Of a DNA stretch of 34,788 nucleotides, positions 21,102 to 28,645 are shown one piece after another. The translations under genes and the position numbers were made by a program. Below the pieces are notes generated by a model. That model searched no databases, was not told the origin of the DNA, and saw nothing but the letters and a program-made list of their open reading frames with translations. Origin of the DNA: Sandaracinus sp. (GTDB lineage: Bacteria; Myxococcota_A; Polyangia; Polyangiales; Houyiibacteriaceae); NCBI GenBank assembly GCA_002699025.1, contig PABA01000109.1, positions 1 to 34,788 of the forward strand. The letters are read 5' to 3'. Position 1 is the stretch's first letter. Each line of letters begins with the position of its first letter.

Positions 21102-21607
21102 CGAGCGTGAAGGTGGAGCTCAGGCGCGTGGGCCCCTGCGCCTTCGAAGCGACGAACCGGCAGGGGCACCGCATCGTGCTCGACGGGTCGCCCTCGCTCC
21201 GCGAACGCATCCTCGAGCGGGTGGCCGATCCGAGCGTGCTGCCGGGCGCCGAACAGAGCGCGGGGACGACGCAGCCGCCGACGCCGCACGAGGGCGCCGG
21301 GCTGCGGCCCATGGAGCTCTTCCTCTGCTCCCTCGCCGGCTGCAGCGCGATGGACGTGGTGATGATCGTGACGCGGCAGCGGCAGGACCTGCGCGAGCTG
21401 CGCATCACGGCGACGGGGCAGCGGGCGGACGCGACGCCGGCGGTCTACGAGCGCATCGATCTCCGCTTCGAGGCGCATGGCGGGAGCGTCGACGCGAAGA
21501 AGCTCGAGCGGGCCGTGGAGCTGGCGGTCACGAAGTACTGCTCGGTGGCGATGATGTTGAAGCCCGACGTGGCGATCGGCTTCGAGACCGCGGTCACGCC
21601 CGACTGA
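21098..21607 (+). CDS. OsmC-family protein (possible peroxiredoxin)
   Basis: OsmC/Ohr superfamily protein of 169 residues. MELFLCSLAGCSAMDVVMIV (72-91) and KYCSVAMML (147-155) carry the two family cysteines, Cys82 and Cys148, that reduce hydroperoxides in OsmC and Ohr; a third, Cys77, is also in the first helix. An extra segment at about 31-63 widens the N-terminal half compared with the shortest members. It starts inside the cysM stop codon (ATGA overlap at 21098-21101), so its output is tied to cysteine synthesis. A role in thiol-based peroxide or persulfide handling fits that pairing but is inference; many OsmC-like proteins have unknown substrates. Confidence 0.87.
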   Translation: MTSVKVELRRVGPCAFEATNRQGHRIVLDGSPSLRERILERVADPSVLPGAEQSAGTTQPPTPHEGAGLRPMELFLCSLAGCSAMDVVMIVTRQRQDLRELRITATGQRADATPAVYERIDLRFEAHGGSVDAKKLERAVELAVTKYCSVAMMLKPDVAIGFETAVTPD

Positions 21608-21698
21608 TCGTGGAGCGCTCGGCCGGGGTCTCCAGGCGCTTCGTCGCCCGCGTCGTCGCGGCCGCGGCGGGGGCGGCGCGTGGCGTCGAGGCGGCGCG

Positions 21699-23777
21699 TT
21701 GAGCGACGCGAGCCGGAGGCGGCGAGGCAGCACCTCGAGCGACCCGAGCCGCGGGCGGGGCAGCGCCTCGAGCGACGCGAGCCGCGGCCGGGGCAGCACC
21801 TCGAGCGACCCGAGCCGCGGGCGGGGCAGCGCCTCGAGCGACGCGAGCCGCGGCCGGGGCAGCGCCTCGAGCGACCCGAGCCGGAGGCGGCTGCGGGGCC
21901 GGCTCGTCGACGTCGCGGGCGTGGCGCTCGGGATCGTCTACGCGCTGCCGAGCCTCGCGTACCGCTACGGGCCGGACCAGGCGATGTTCCACTACGTCGC
22001 CCGCGAGTGGCTGCACGGGCGGCTCCCCTACCGCGACGTCTTCGACGTGAAACCGCCGGGCATGTTCGCGCTCCACGGGCTGCTCCACGGGCTCTTCGGC
22101 GAGAGCATGGTCGTGGCGCGGGTCGCGGCGATCGCGGCGGTGGTCGGGACGGGCGTGCTGGCGGCGATGGCCCTGCGTCGCGCATCGGTAGCGCGAGGAC
22201 CGGGGCCGCGAGGATCGGGGCCGCGGGAGCCGGGGCCGCGCCTCGGGGCGCTCCGGCCGGGCGACCTCGGCGTGGCCGTCCTGCTGGCCTGCGGATGGCA
22301 CTTCTCGCGCTTCGACTGGTACCACTCGGCGCAGACCGAGCTCTATCAGTCGCTGCTGCTCCTCGGCGGCTACGTGGCCTCCCAGCGGCGACGCTTCGTG
22401 CTGACGGGCGCGCTGCTCTCGGGGGCGGCGCTCTTCAAGCTCACGGCCGGGCTGCCGGGGCTCGTGGTGGTGCTGCTGGCGCTCGCGCGGATCGGCGAGC
22501 GCCACGAGCCCGGCGCCCGGCGGCGCGGCGACGAGGCCCTCGACGAAGACGCGGGGGAGGCGGCCGCGGGCGATGCGGCAGGCGATCCGGCGACCGCGGG
22601 CGATGCGGCCGCGGGCGATGGCGCCTCGGGCGATGGGACCGCGGGCGATGGCGCCTCGGGCGATGGGACCGCGGGCGATGCGAGCGGAGACGGCACGCCG
22701 CGGGCAGACACCTCGCCGTCGGACGGCGCGGCGAAGGGGCGCGCGCTCGGGGCGATGGTGCTCGGCGGGCTCCTGCCCGTGGGCGCCTTCGTCGCCTACT
22801 ACGCCGCGGAAGGGGCCCTCGGCGCGCTCGGAGACTACGCGCGGGTGATCCTGCACTACGGGAGCTCGGCGAAGCCGGACCTGCTCGGACGCTTCGCGGC
22901 CTTCTGGGTGCCGGGCGGGCTCTTCGTGGCCGTCTTCCTCGGGGGCCTGGCGGCGGCGCATCAGCGCACGGGCGACGAGGCGAGCCGGCGGGGCATGCGG
23001 GAGGCGACGCTCCTCTTCGGGAGCTGCGTGGTGGCGGTGCTCGCGCAGAAGAAGCTGAGCTTCTACCAGTGGGACGTCGTGAGCGGCTTCTTCGTCCTGA
23101 TGGGCACCTACGCGCTGCGGGCGGGGCGGCTGCCGGCGACGGGCGGGCTCGCGGCGGGGCTGGTGGTGGTCGCGCTGAGCTTCGCGCTGCCCGGGGCGAG
23201 CTACCGGGCATGGGTGGGGCGGCTCCTGACGGCGCCGGAGACGCTCGACGAAGCGCACGTGCACGAGGAGTTCGACTACAGCTACCCGGTCTCGCGGGAC
23301 CTCGCGGCGATGGTGCGGGGGCGAAGCGGCGGAGCGGCGGAAGACACCACCGCGGAAGACACCGCCGCGGAAGACACCGCCGCGGATGACGCCGCCGCGG
23401 ATGACGCCGCCGCGGAACGCGGGGCGAGGGAAGACCGCGCGCGGGTGGCGCTGCACGTGCGGGGCTACGAGCCGACGGCCTACGTGCTGAGCGGGGCCTT
23501 CTCCCCGGCGCGCACCTTCGAGAACCACCTGCACTCGTGGTGGATCCGCGACTCGGCGGTGGTGGAGGCGCTCCGGGAAGCGCACTACGCCCGGCTCGAG
23601 GAGACCGCGCCGCGCTTCTTCGCGACGCGGCCCGAGCTGCCCATCGACCTCGAGGTGCTCCCGGCGGCGGGCTACGCGCGCGTGGGGCAGGCCGGGAAGT
23701 TCACGCTCTGGGAGCGGGTGCGGAGCGACGCGCCGCCGCCGCGCTGGCCGGCCGGATGGTGGCGAGCCTACGAGTGA
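21699..23777 (+). CDS. GT39/ArnT-like polytopic membrane protein with tandem-repeat linkers
   Basis: Integral membrane protein of 692 residues with about ten hydrophobic segments. GPDQAMFHYVAREWLHG (91-107) and FDVKPPGMFALHGLLHGLFG (115-134) fit lipid-sugar-dependent glycosyltransferases of the GT39/ArnT type, with Asp93 in the place of the catalytic acid and the KPP motif after it. A hydrophilic C-terminal domain (about 510-692) follows. Four repeat tracts interrupt it: an N-terminal Ser/Arg tract (1-62), GPR repeats (168-181), a Gly-Asp tract (285-335), and an AEDT/ADDA tract (547-571). All periods are multiples of three. The start is uncertain: TTG at 21699 is the only in-frame start giving the whole protein, and the repeat codons keep G/C third bases, which supports translation. 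Donor and acceptor are unknown. Confidence 0.72.
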   Translation: MSDASRRRRGSTSSDPSRGRGSASSDASRGRGSTSSDPSRGRGSASSDASRGRGSASSDPSRRRLRGRLVDVAGVALGIVYALPSLAYRYGPDQAMFHYVAREWLHGRLPYRDVFDVKPPGMFALHGLLHGLFGESMVVARVAAIAAVVGTGVLAAMALRRASVARGPGPRGSGPREPGPRLGALRPGDLGVAVLLACGWHFSRFDWYHSAQTELYQSLLLLGGYVASQRRRFVLTGALLSGAALFKLTAGLPGLVVVLLALARIGERHEPGARRRGDEALDEDAGEAAAGDAAGDPATAGDAAAGDGASGDGTAGDGASGDGTAGDASGDGTPRADTSPSDGAAKGRALGAMVLGGLLPVGAFVAYYAAEGALGALGDYARVILHYGSSAKPDLLGRFAAFWVPGGLFVAVFLGGLAAAHQRTGDEASRRGMREATLLFGSCVVAVLAQKKLSFYQWDVVSGFFVLMGTYALRAGRLPATGGLAAGLVVVALSFALPGASYRAWVGRLLTAPETLDEAHVHEEFDYSYPVSRDLAAMVRGRSGGAAEDTTAEDTAAEDTAADDAAADDAAAERGAREDRARVALHVRGYEPTAYVLSGAFSPARTFENHLHSWWIRDSAVVEALREAHYARLEETAPRFFATRPELPIDLEVLPAAGYARVGQAGKFTLWERVRSDAPPPRWPAGWWRAYE
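21726..21890 (+). repeat. 33-bp in-frame tandem repeat, five copies
   Basis: Units begin at 21726, 21759, 21792, 21825 and 21858, exactly 33 bp apart, with a degenerate copy before from 21699. Two versions alternate, encoding GSTSSDPSRGR and GSASSDASRGR; the alternation suggests a 66-bp duplication of an older pair. Confidence 0.92.
22201..22245 (+). repeat. 15-bp repeat, three copies
   Basis: CGGGGCCGCG recurs at 22201, 22216 and 22231 with a 15-bp period, encoding Gly-Pro-Arg-rich sequence between hydrophobic segments. Confidence 0.8.
22556..22683 (+). repeat. 15/30-bp in-frame repeat encoding a Gly-Asp-Ala tract
   Basis: An exact 30-bp unit is duplicated at 22621-22650 and 22651-22680, built from 15-bp halves encoding GDGAS and GDGTA; degenerate halves extend to the left. 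It lies in a hydrophilic loop between membrane segments. Confidence 0.88.
23340..23414 (+). repeat. 15-bp in-frame repeat, five copies
   Basis: Units start at 23340, 23355, 23370, 23385 and 23400, encoding EDTTA, EDTAA, EDTAA, DDAAA, DDAAA. The acidic tract lies in the C-terminal hydrophilic part. Confidence 0.9.
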
Positions 23778-23902
23778 GCCTCGCGCGGGGATCGTGCAGA
23801 GCCCTGCGCGACGAGCCGGAGCGATCGTGCCGATGCGTGCCGAGCGCGCGCGCCGAAGTGCGGGGATCGGTGCGGTACGCTTTCTGCTGAATCCTCTTCG
23901 CG

Positions 23903-25093
23903 ATGCGTCCCCTCCCCCTCGCCCTCCTCGCCTTCCTCGCCGCCTGCGGCTCCCGCAGCGGCCTCAGCGTCGAGCAGACGCCCCCGCCCGACGCCGCGCC
24001 CGCACCCGTCGACGGCGGACCGCCCCCGATCGACGCGCGCCCGCCCGACGCCGCGCCTCCGCCGATGGGCTGCACGCTCGGCCCGCGCCAGGGCCCGCTC
24101 GCCGACGACGCGCCGACCTTCGTGCACTCGCTCGCGCCCTACGAGGACGGCTTCCTCGTGGGCTGGAGCGGCGGCTGGCCGCCCGACCTCGCGGGCTCCT
24201 TCGGCCGCCTCGACGTCGGCCTGACGGGCTTCGAGGATCGCGCCCCGATCACCCCCGGAGAGACCGTCTTCGCGGCGCCCGTCACGGCCGAGGTCGCCGT
24301 GCTCGGCGAGGGGAACAACGTCGTGCACCTCGCGCGCTACGGCTGGGCGCGCGGCACCTGGGAGCGGCGCGACGACCGGAGGCTCTGCGACGACTGCGAC
24401 GACTGCGTCCCCAGCGGCCCGGCCGTCGGCGGAGAGGGATGGCTCGCCTTCGCGACCGAGCACTTCGTCGGCGAGCGCGCGATCGAGGTGGCCTTCCAGC
24501 GGGAGGAGGCCTTCGAGCCGGAGCGCGGGCTGCGCTTCGAGGGGGAGGCGGACGCGGCGCTTTCGGGGAACGCGGCGACCCTCTGGCTGGTCTCGAGCCT
24601 CGAGGGCGAGATGCGGCTCCGGCGGCTCGGCTGGGCCGACGGCTTCGTGGGGGACGCGACGCCCCTGCCCCTGACGCCGAACGGCGTGTCGGCCGCGACG
24701 CGGGCGACGCCGGACGGCGGCGTGCTCGTCGCGGGGCGCGCGGACGCGGAGGACGACCTCGCCGTGCTGCAGGTCGGGCCCGATGGGGAGCTCGGCCGGA
24801 GCGCGCGCGTGGAGGTCGGCGACCTGGTGATCGACGCGGCGCTCTCGCGGAGCCGCGGGACGATCGCCGTGGCCTGGGAGGGCCTCGACGGGCTCGGCGT
24901 CACCGTGCTCCGCGAAGACGACCTCTCGGTGGTGCTCCCGGCGACTCCGGTCTCCGGAGAGCGCCCCGGCTCCTACCGCCGCACCATCGCGATCGCGCCG
25001 GCCCCCTACGGACACGCGATCGTCTACGGGGGCTGGGAGGAAGACACCTACTACGGCGCCTACGCGCGGCGCGTCGACTGCCGCGGGTTCTGA
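23903..25093 (+). CDS. Predicted lipoprotein, beta-propeller-like
   Basis: Lipoprotein of 396 residues with signal MRPLPLALLAFLAAC (Cys15), then a Pro/Asp/Ala linker (to about residue 53) of the kind common in this window. The remaining 340 residues form successive short beta-rich stretches with FLVGWSGG, GWLAFATEH, GVLVAGRAD, TIAVAWEG and HAIVYGGW at roughly regular spacing, which suggests a beta-propeller; no catalytic motif is seen. A CDDCDDC cluster near the middle (about residue 163-169) could bind a metal or form disulfides. A TACGCT box lies 21 nt before the ATG. It converges with another lipoprotein gene. Function unknown. Confidence 0.72.
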   Translation: MRPLPLALLAFLAACGSRSGLSVEQTPPPDAAPAPVDGGPPPIDARPPDAAPPPMGCTLGPRQGPLADDAPTFVHSLAPYEDGFLVGWSGGWPPDLAGSFGRLDVGLTGFEDRAPITPGETVFAAPVTAEVAVLGEGNNVVHLARYGWARGTWERRDDRRLCDDCDDCVPSGPAVGGEGWLAFATEHFVGERAIEVAFQREEAFEPERGLRFEGEADAALSGNAATLWLVSSLEGEMRLRRLGWADGFVGDATPLPLTPNGVSAATRATPDGGVLVAGRADAEDDLAVLQVGPDGELGRSARVEVGDLVIDAALSRSRGTIAVAWEGLDGLGVTVLREDDLSVVLPATPVSGERPGSYRRTIAIAPAPYGHAIVYGGWEEDTYYGAYARRVDCRGF

Positions 25094-25101
25094 GCGCGCC
25101 G

Positions 25102-25139
25102 GGCCCCGCTCCGCCCTGCCCGGAAGGCGAAGCGGGGCC
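25102..25139. terminator. Bidirectional hairpin between convergent lipoprotein genes
   Basis: GGCCCCGCT (25102-25110) pairs with AGCGGGGCC (25131-25139); after one mismatch, CGCC (25112-25115) pairs with GGCG (25126-25129). It lies 8 nt after the plus-strand stop and 24 nt after the minus-strand stop, in the right place to end both transcripts. Confidence 0.6.
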
Positions 25140-25163
25140 TCGGACAGCTCGGACGTCGGCGGG

Positions 25164-25922
25164 CTACTCCTCGGTGACCTCCTCGACGCAGACCCGGTAG
25201 GGGTTGGCGATGGAGCTGCCGTCGTCTCTCACCAGGACGTAGACGATGCTCTCGGCGGTCCAGCGGTCGAAGCGGAGCCCCTCGAGCTCGCCAGCGCCGC
25301 CCATCGTCGAGCGCGCGACGAGGCTGCCGGCGCCGTCGTAGAAGTCGAGGGCGAGGTCGACGCCGCTCTCGGGGCGCGCGACGACCTGGAGGCGGCCGTC
25401 GAAGGCGGCGCGCACCTGGAAGAGGTCGGCGTCGGCGCCGAGGGGGACCAGGCTGCGCATCACGCAATCGCCCAGGCCGAGGTTGGCGTCGTCGCCGGTG
25501 TCGGGGCCGGTCTCGATGGAGGGACCGCCGCAGACGGCGTCGCCGCTCCCGGTCGGGAGGCAGAGCGTGCCTTCCGCGCGGCAGGCGTGGGGGACGTCGA
25601 GATCACAGAGGCGCGTGCAGCCGGCCCCCGTGAGGCAGACGCCCGAGGCGCACTCCGCGCCGAGCGTGCAGGGGTCGCCGAAGGCGCCGGGCGGCGGGCC
25701 GGCGTCCATCGGCGGCGGACCGGCGTCCACCGGAGGCGGGCCCGAGTCCTCCGGCGGCGGGCCGGCGTCCATCGGAGGCGGGCCCGAGTCCATCGGCGGC
25801 GTGCCCGCGTCGAGGGTCGCGCCGGCGTCGTCGCCGAGGGCCGGGCCGGCGTCGAGGGAGGCGTCGTCGTCGCCGCAGCCGGCGAGCGCGAGCCAAGCGA
25901 TCAAGGCCATCGTTCGTCTCAT
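25164..25922 (-). CDS. Predicted lipoprotein with PPxD repeat linker and Cys-rich segment
   Basis: Lipoprotein of 252 residues: signal to lipobox LAGC (Cys16), then a linker of PPPMDAG/PPPEDSG-type hexapeptide repeats (about 35-75) encoded by an 18-bp DNA repeat. A Cys-rich stretch with eight cysteines follows (CTLGAECASGVCL and CTRLCDL within it), resembling small disulfide-bonded modules seen in myxobacterial surface proteins. The last 100 residues look like a beta-sandwich, with DLALDFYDGAGSLVARS and YVLVRDD, reminiscent of pre-peptidase C-terminal domains. The ATG at 25922 is chosen for the signal peptide and GGAG upstream; the longer frame is Arg-rich and unlikely. Surface-exposed adhesion or substrate binding is a guess. 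Confidence 0.75.
   Translation of the reverse strand: MRRTMALIAWLALAGCGDDDASLDAGPALGDDAGATLDAGTPPMDSGPPPMDAGPPPEDSGPPPVDAGPPPMDAGPPPGAFGDPCTLGAECASGVCLTGAGCTRLCDLDVPHACRAEGTLCLPTGSGDAVCGGPSIETGPDTGDDANLGLGDCVMRSLVPLGADADLFQVRAAFDGRLQVVARPESGVDLALDFYDGAGSLVARSTMGGAGELEGLRFDRWTAESIVYVLVRDDGSSIANPYRVCVEEVTEE
25690..25815 (-). repeat. 18-bp in-frame repeat encoding PPxDxG
   Basis: About seven 18-bp units with small changes, each giving a Pro-Pro-x-Asp-(Ala/Ser)-Gly hexapeptide on the minus strand. It forms the spacer between lipid anchor and folded part of the lipoprotein. Confidence 0.85.
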
Positions 25923-26129
25923 GGATGTCTGCTCCTCTCCGTCGCCACGACCGGAGAGCCCGGCGGGCGAGGTGGGGAGCGAACGGAGGCAGCCCGGGTC
26001 GCTTACGGTCGGCCGGAGGCGCGAACGAGGCCGGCGCGCGCGACGAAACAGCGCCCTCCCCCGTCGAGCGGCTGCGCCGCTCGGACGCACGCGGCGAGCC
26101 GCGATTCAACGGCCCCGCGCTCGATCGCC

Positions 26130-26147
26130 TCGTGAGTAAGCTCACGA
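26130..26147. terminator. Hairpin in the gap after the DPP-IV-like gene
   Basis: TCGTGAG, loop TAAG, CTCACGA: a perfect 7-bp stem, unusually A/T-containing for this DNA. It could end the minus-strand dnaJ/peptidase transcript. No T-run. Confidence 0.4.
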
Positions 26148-26213
26148 CGCGCGCCGCAAGCAAGCTCCCATCGCACCGCGAGCTCCTCCCGCCGCAGCGC
26201 CCCGAAGGTCGTG

Positions 26214-26290
26214 GCGCGCGACGCGAGCGTCGTCGATGCGCGCGACCCGAGCGCCGTCGATGCGCGCGACGCGAACGCCGTCGATGCGCG
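26214..26290 (-). repeat. 24-bp tandem repeat directly after the DPP-IV-like stop codon
   Basis: CGTCGATGCGCGC-type units recur at 26231, 26255 and 26279 with a 24-bp period and a partial copy before. The array touches the stop codon of the peptidase gene, as several other arrays in this window do. Confidence 0.75.
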
Positions 26291-28606
26291 CTACTCGAGC
26301 CCGTCCCGCAGGAAGTCCATGATGCGCCCCTGGAGCGCCTGCGCGACGGCCGGGTCCGCGACCATGTGCGTCGACCCGGCGAGCGGCACGAACTCGTGCG
26401 GGCGCCCGGCCCGGAGGAGCGCGTCGCTCATCTTCAACGCATGCACGAAGTACACGTTGTCGTCGCTCGTGCCGTGGATGACCATCAGCGGACGCTCGAG
26501 GCGCGGCGCGTGGGTGAGCACGTTGGCCGCCTCGTAGCCCGCCGCGTTCTCCGCCGGCAGCCCCATGAAGCGCTCCGTGTAGTGGGTGTCGTAGTCCGCC
26601 CAATCGCAGACCGGCGCGCCGGCGACCCCCACGTCGAAGACGTCCGGGCGCCGCATCACGGCCATCGCCGAGAAGTACCCGCCGAAGCTCCAGCCGTAGA
26701 CCCCGACGCGACTCAGGTCCATCTCCTCGAAGCGCTGCCCGAGCGCGCGCAGGCCCTCGATCTGATCCTCGAGGGGCACGTCGATCACGTTCCCGCGGAT
26801 GGCCCGCTCCCACTCGCGCCCGCGCCCCGGCGTGCCCCGCCCGTCGAGGCTCACGACGATGAACCCGTGGTCGGCCTGCCACTGCTCGCGGAGCTGGCGG
26901 TCGCGCCCCTTCCGCACGCGCACGAAGCCCGGGCCGGCGTAGACGGAGAGAAGCACCGGGTAGCGGCGGCCCGGCTCGAAGTTCCGCGGGCGCACCACCA
27001 CCGCGTGGTAGCCGCGCTCACCGACCTGCAGGTGCTCGACGTTCGGGCGGAAGGGCGGCGCCTCGGCGACGGAGCGGAGCTCGCCGACGACCTCGCCCCC
27101 GCGCCGCACGCGCCAGCGCGGCCCCTCCTCCACCGTGTGCGAGGCGTGCACCCAGACGTCGCCCGCGCGCGCGAAGGTGCCCGTGTGGAAGCCCGGCGCC
27201 TCGGTGACCCGCGTCGGCGCCGCGTCCCCCTCGAGCGGGACGCGCCAGAGGTGGCGCTCGGTCGGATCGGCGGAGGCGACGACCCAGGCCTCGCCCGCCT
27301 CGTGATCGACGTGGAGCAGCTCCCAATAGCCGAGCTCCGGCGGCGTCAGGGTGCGGGCCTCGCCGCGCTCGTCGCGGACCTCGAGCTGCCAGCGGCCGCC
27401 GCGCTCGGTGCTCCAGAGGAAGCGCTTCACCGCGCCCTCGCTCGCGTCGTCGTCCCGGAGCCACACGGGGACCGAGGCGTCGAGGTTCAGCCAGGCGTCG
27501 TCGGTCTCCTCGTGCAGCGTCCGCGTCGCGCCGCTCGAGACGTCGACCGCGAGGAGCCGCTCGACCTGCTGGCGCCGGTCCTGGACGAGGAGCGTGGGGG
27601 GCGCGCCGCGGGACCAGCGCACGGCCGCGAGGTAGGGGAAGCGGGCCCGGTCCCAGCGGATCTCGCGGGGCTCCGGCGCCTCCACGGGAGCCTCGCCCGA
27701 CGCCTCGGCCGGCGCCTCGGCGCTCTCGGCGGGCGACTGGCGCGCGTCCGCGGGATCGCCGGAGCGGACCGAGACCAGGTGCAAGCTGACGACGGCGTTG
27801 TCCGTGCCCGCGCGGGGGTAGCGCGCGGCGTGGGGCGGCTCGCTCGGGTCGATCGGGTTCGAGGCGTAGAGCATCTCGACCCCGCGCGTGTCCGTGCGCT
27901 GGAAGAGGATCGCGGAGGAGTCCGGCGCCCACCACCAGCCGCGGTAGCGCCCCATCTCCTCCTGCGCGACGAACTCCGCGAGCCCGTTCGTGACGTCGTC
28001 GTGGGGCCGGGTCGTGAGGCGGCGCTGGCGGCCCGCGTCGACGTCGATGACCCAGAGGTCCCCCTGGCGGACGCAGCCGACGAGCTCCCCGTCGGGCGAG
28101 AAACGCGCGTCGTTGGCGTAGCCGCCCTCGCTCGGCAGCTCCTTCACCTCACCCGTGGCGCGCTCGACGACGTAGAGCTTGCCGCTCAGCGGCACCAGGA
28201 TGCGCCGGCCGTCGCGGCTGAGCTGGTAGGAGGCGATGCCGCGGGCGGTCATGCGGAGGCGCTCCCGGAGGGCGCGCTCCTCCGGGGAGAGGCGCTCCTC
28301 GGCGCCGTCGAGGATCTGCGCGGCCGTGAGGACCACGCGCTCGGCGCCGGTGGCCACGTCGAAGGCGTAGAGGTCGCGCTCGGCGTCGCGGGGCCCGGAG
28401 CGGAGGAAGAGGACCTCGCCGCCATCCGGGGTGAGCGTGATGGCGGTCGGCTGGCCGAGGCGGAAGCCGCCCGTGGAGGCGTACTGCGCCAGGAAGCCCG
28501 GATCGGCGACGCCCGGCGGGCGGTCGGGCGTCGTGGGGGAGGTCGGCGTGGAGCCGCCGCAGGCGAAGAGAGCGAAGAGGAGGAAGAGCGAGAGCGCCTG
28601 GCGCAT
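26291..28606 (-). CDS. S9B dipeptidyl-peptidase-IV-like serine peptidase, lipoprotein
   Basis: Two-domain peptidase of 771 residues. A signal peptide ends at lipobox LFAC (Cys16). A beta-propeller (about 40-500) contains FVAQEEMGRYRGWWWAPDSS, the segment whose paired Glu residues bind the substrate N-terminus in DPP-IV. The C-terminal alpha/beta-hydrolase domain carries Ser640 in GWSFGG, Asp715 in GTSDDN and His747 in GSTHMV, a full catalytic triad. It should remove N-terminal dipeptides, likely X-Pro or X-Ala, from peptides in the periplasm or outside; specificity is inferred. A stretch rich in Ala/Glu/Pro (about 300-325) is a disordered insertion in the propeller. ATG at 28606 begins the signal; the in-frame ATG at 28627 adds seven polar residues. 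It follows dnaJ after 39 bp, so co-transcription is likely. Confidence 0.93.
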   Translation of the reverse strand: MRQALSLFLLFALFACGGSTPTSPTTPDRPPGVADPGFLAQYASTGGFRLGQPTAITLTPDGGEVLFLRSGPRDAERDLYAFDVATGAERVVLTAAQILDGAEERLSPEERALRERLRMTARGIASYQLSRDGRRILVPLSGKLYVVERATGEVKELPSEGGYANDARFSPDGELVGCVRQGDLWVIDVDAGRQRRLTTRPHDDVTNGLAEFVAQEEMGRYRGWWWAPDSSAILFQRTDTRGVEMLYASNPIDPSEPPHAARYPRAGTDNAVVSLHLVSVRSGDPADARQSPAESAEAPAEASGEAPVEAPEPREIRWDRARFPYLAAVRWSRGAPPTLLVQDRRQQVERLLAVDVSSGATRTLHEETDDAWLNLDASVPVWLRDDDASEGAVKRFLWSTERGGRWQLEVRDERGEARTLTPPELGYWELLHVDHEAGEAWVVASADPTERHLWRVPLEGDAAPTRVTEAPGFHTGTFARAGDVWVHASHTVEEGPRWRVRRGGEVVGELRSVAEAPPFRPNVEHLQVGERGYHAVVVRPRNFEPGRRYPVLLSVYAGPGFVRVRKGRDRQLREQWQADHGFIVVSLDGRGTPGRGREWERAIRGNVIDVPLEDQIEGLRALGQRFEEMDLSRVGVYGWSFGGYFSAMAVMRRPDVFDVGVAGAPVCDWADYDTHYTERFMGLPAENAAGYEAANVLTHAPRLERPLMVIHGTSDDNVYFVHALKMSDALLRAGRPHEFVPLAGSTHMVADPAVAQALQGRIMDFLRDGLE

Positions 28607-28645
28607 GGTCGCGGGAGCCTCGTCCATCGACGCGGTCGTGTCGAG

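Larger units (their letters stand above)
25923..26290. other. 368-bp intergenic region with hairpin and 24-bp repeats
   Basis: Lies between the DPP-IV-like gene (ends 26291, minus) and the lipoprotein gene (starts 25922, minus). It holds a TAAGCG box on the minus strand at 26000-26005, 77 nt before the lipoprotein start, a hairpin at 26130-26147, and a 24-bp repeat next to the DPP-IV stop. Frames are open but with mixed third bases, so I call no gene. Confidence 0.5.

Noticed and set aside
26020-26290. Readthrough extension or small gene after the DPP-IV-like stop codon
   Set aside because: The frame after TAG stays open, but third bases are mixed A/T and G/C, unlike real genes here, and the 24-bp repeat and a hairpin better explain the region.
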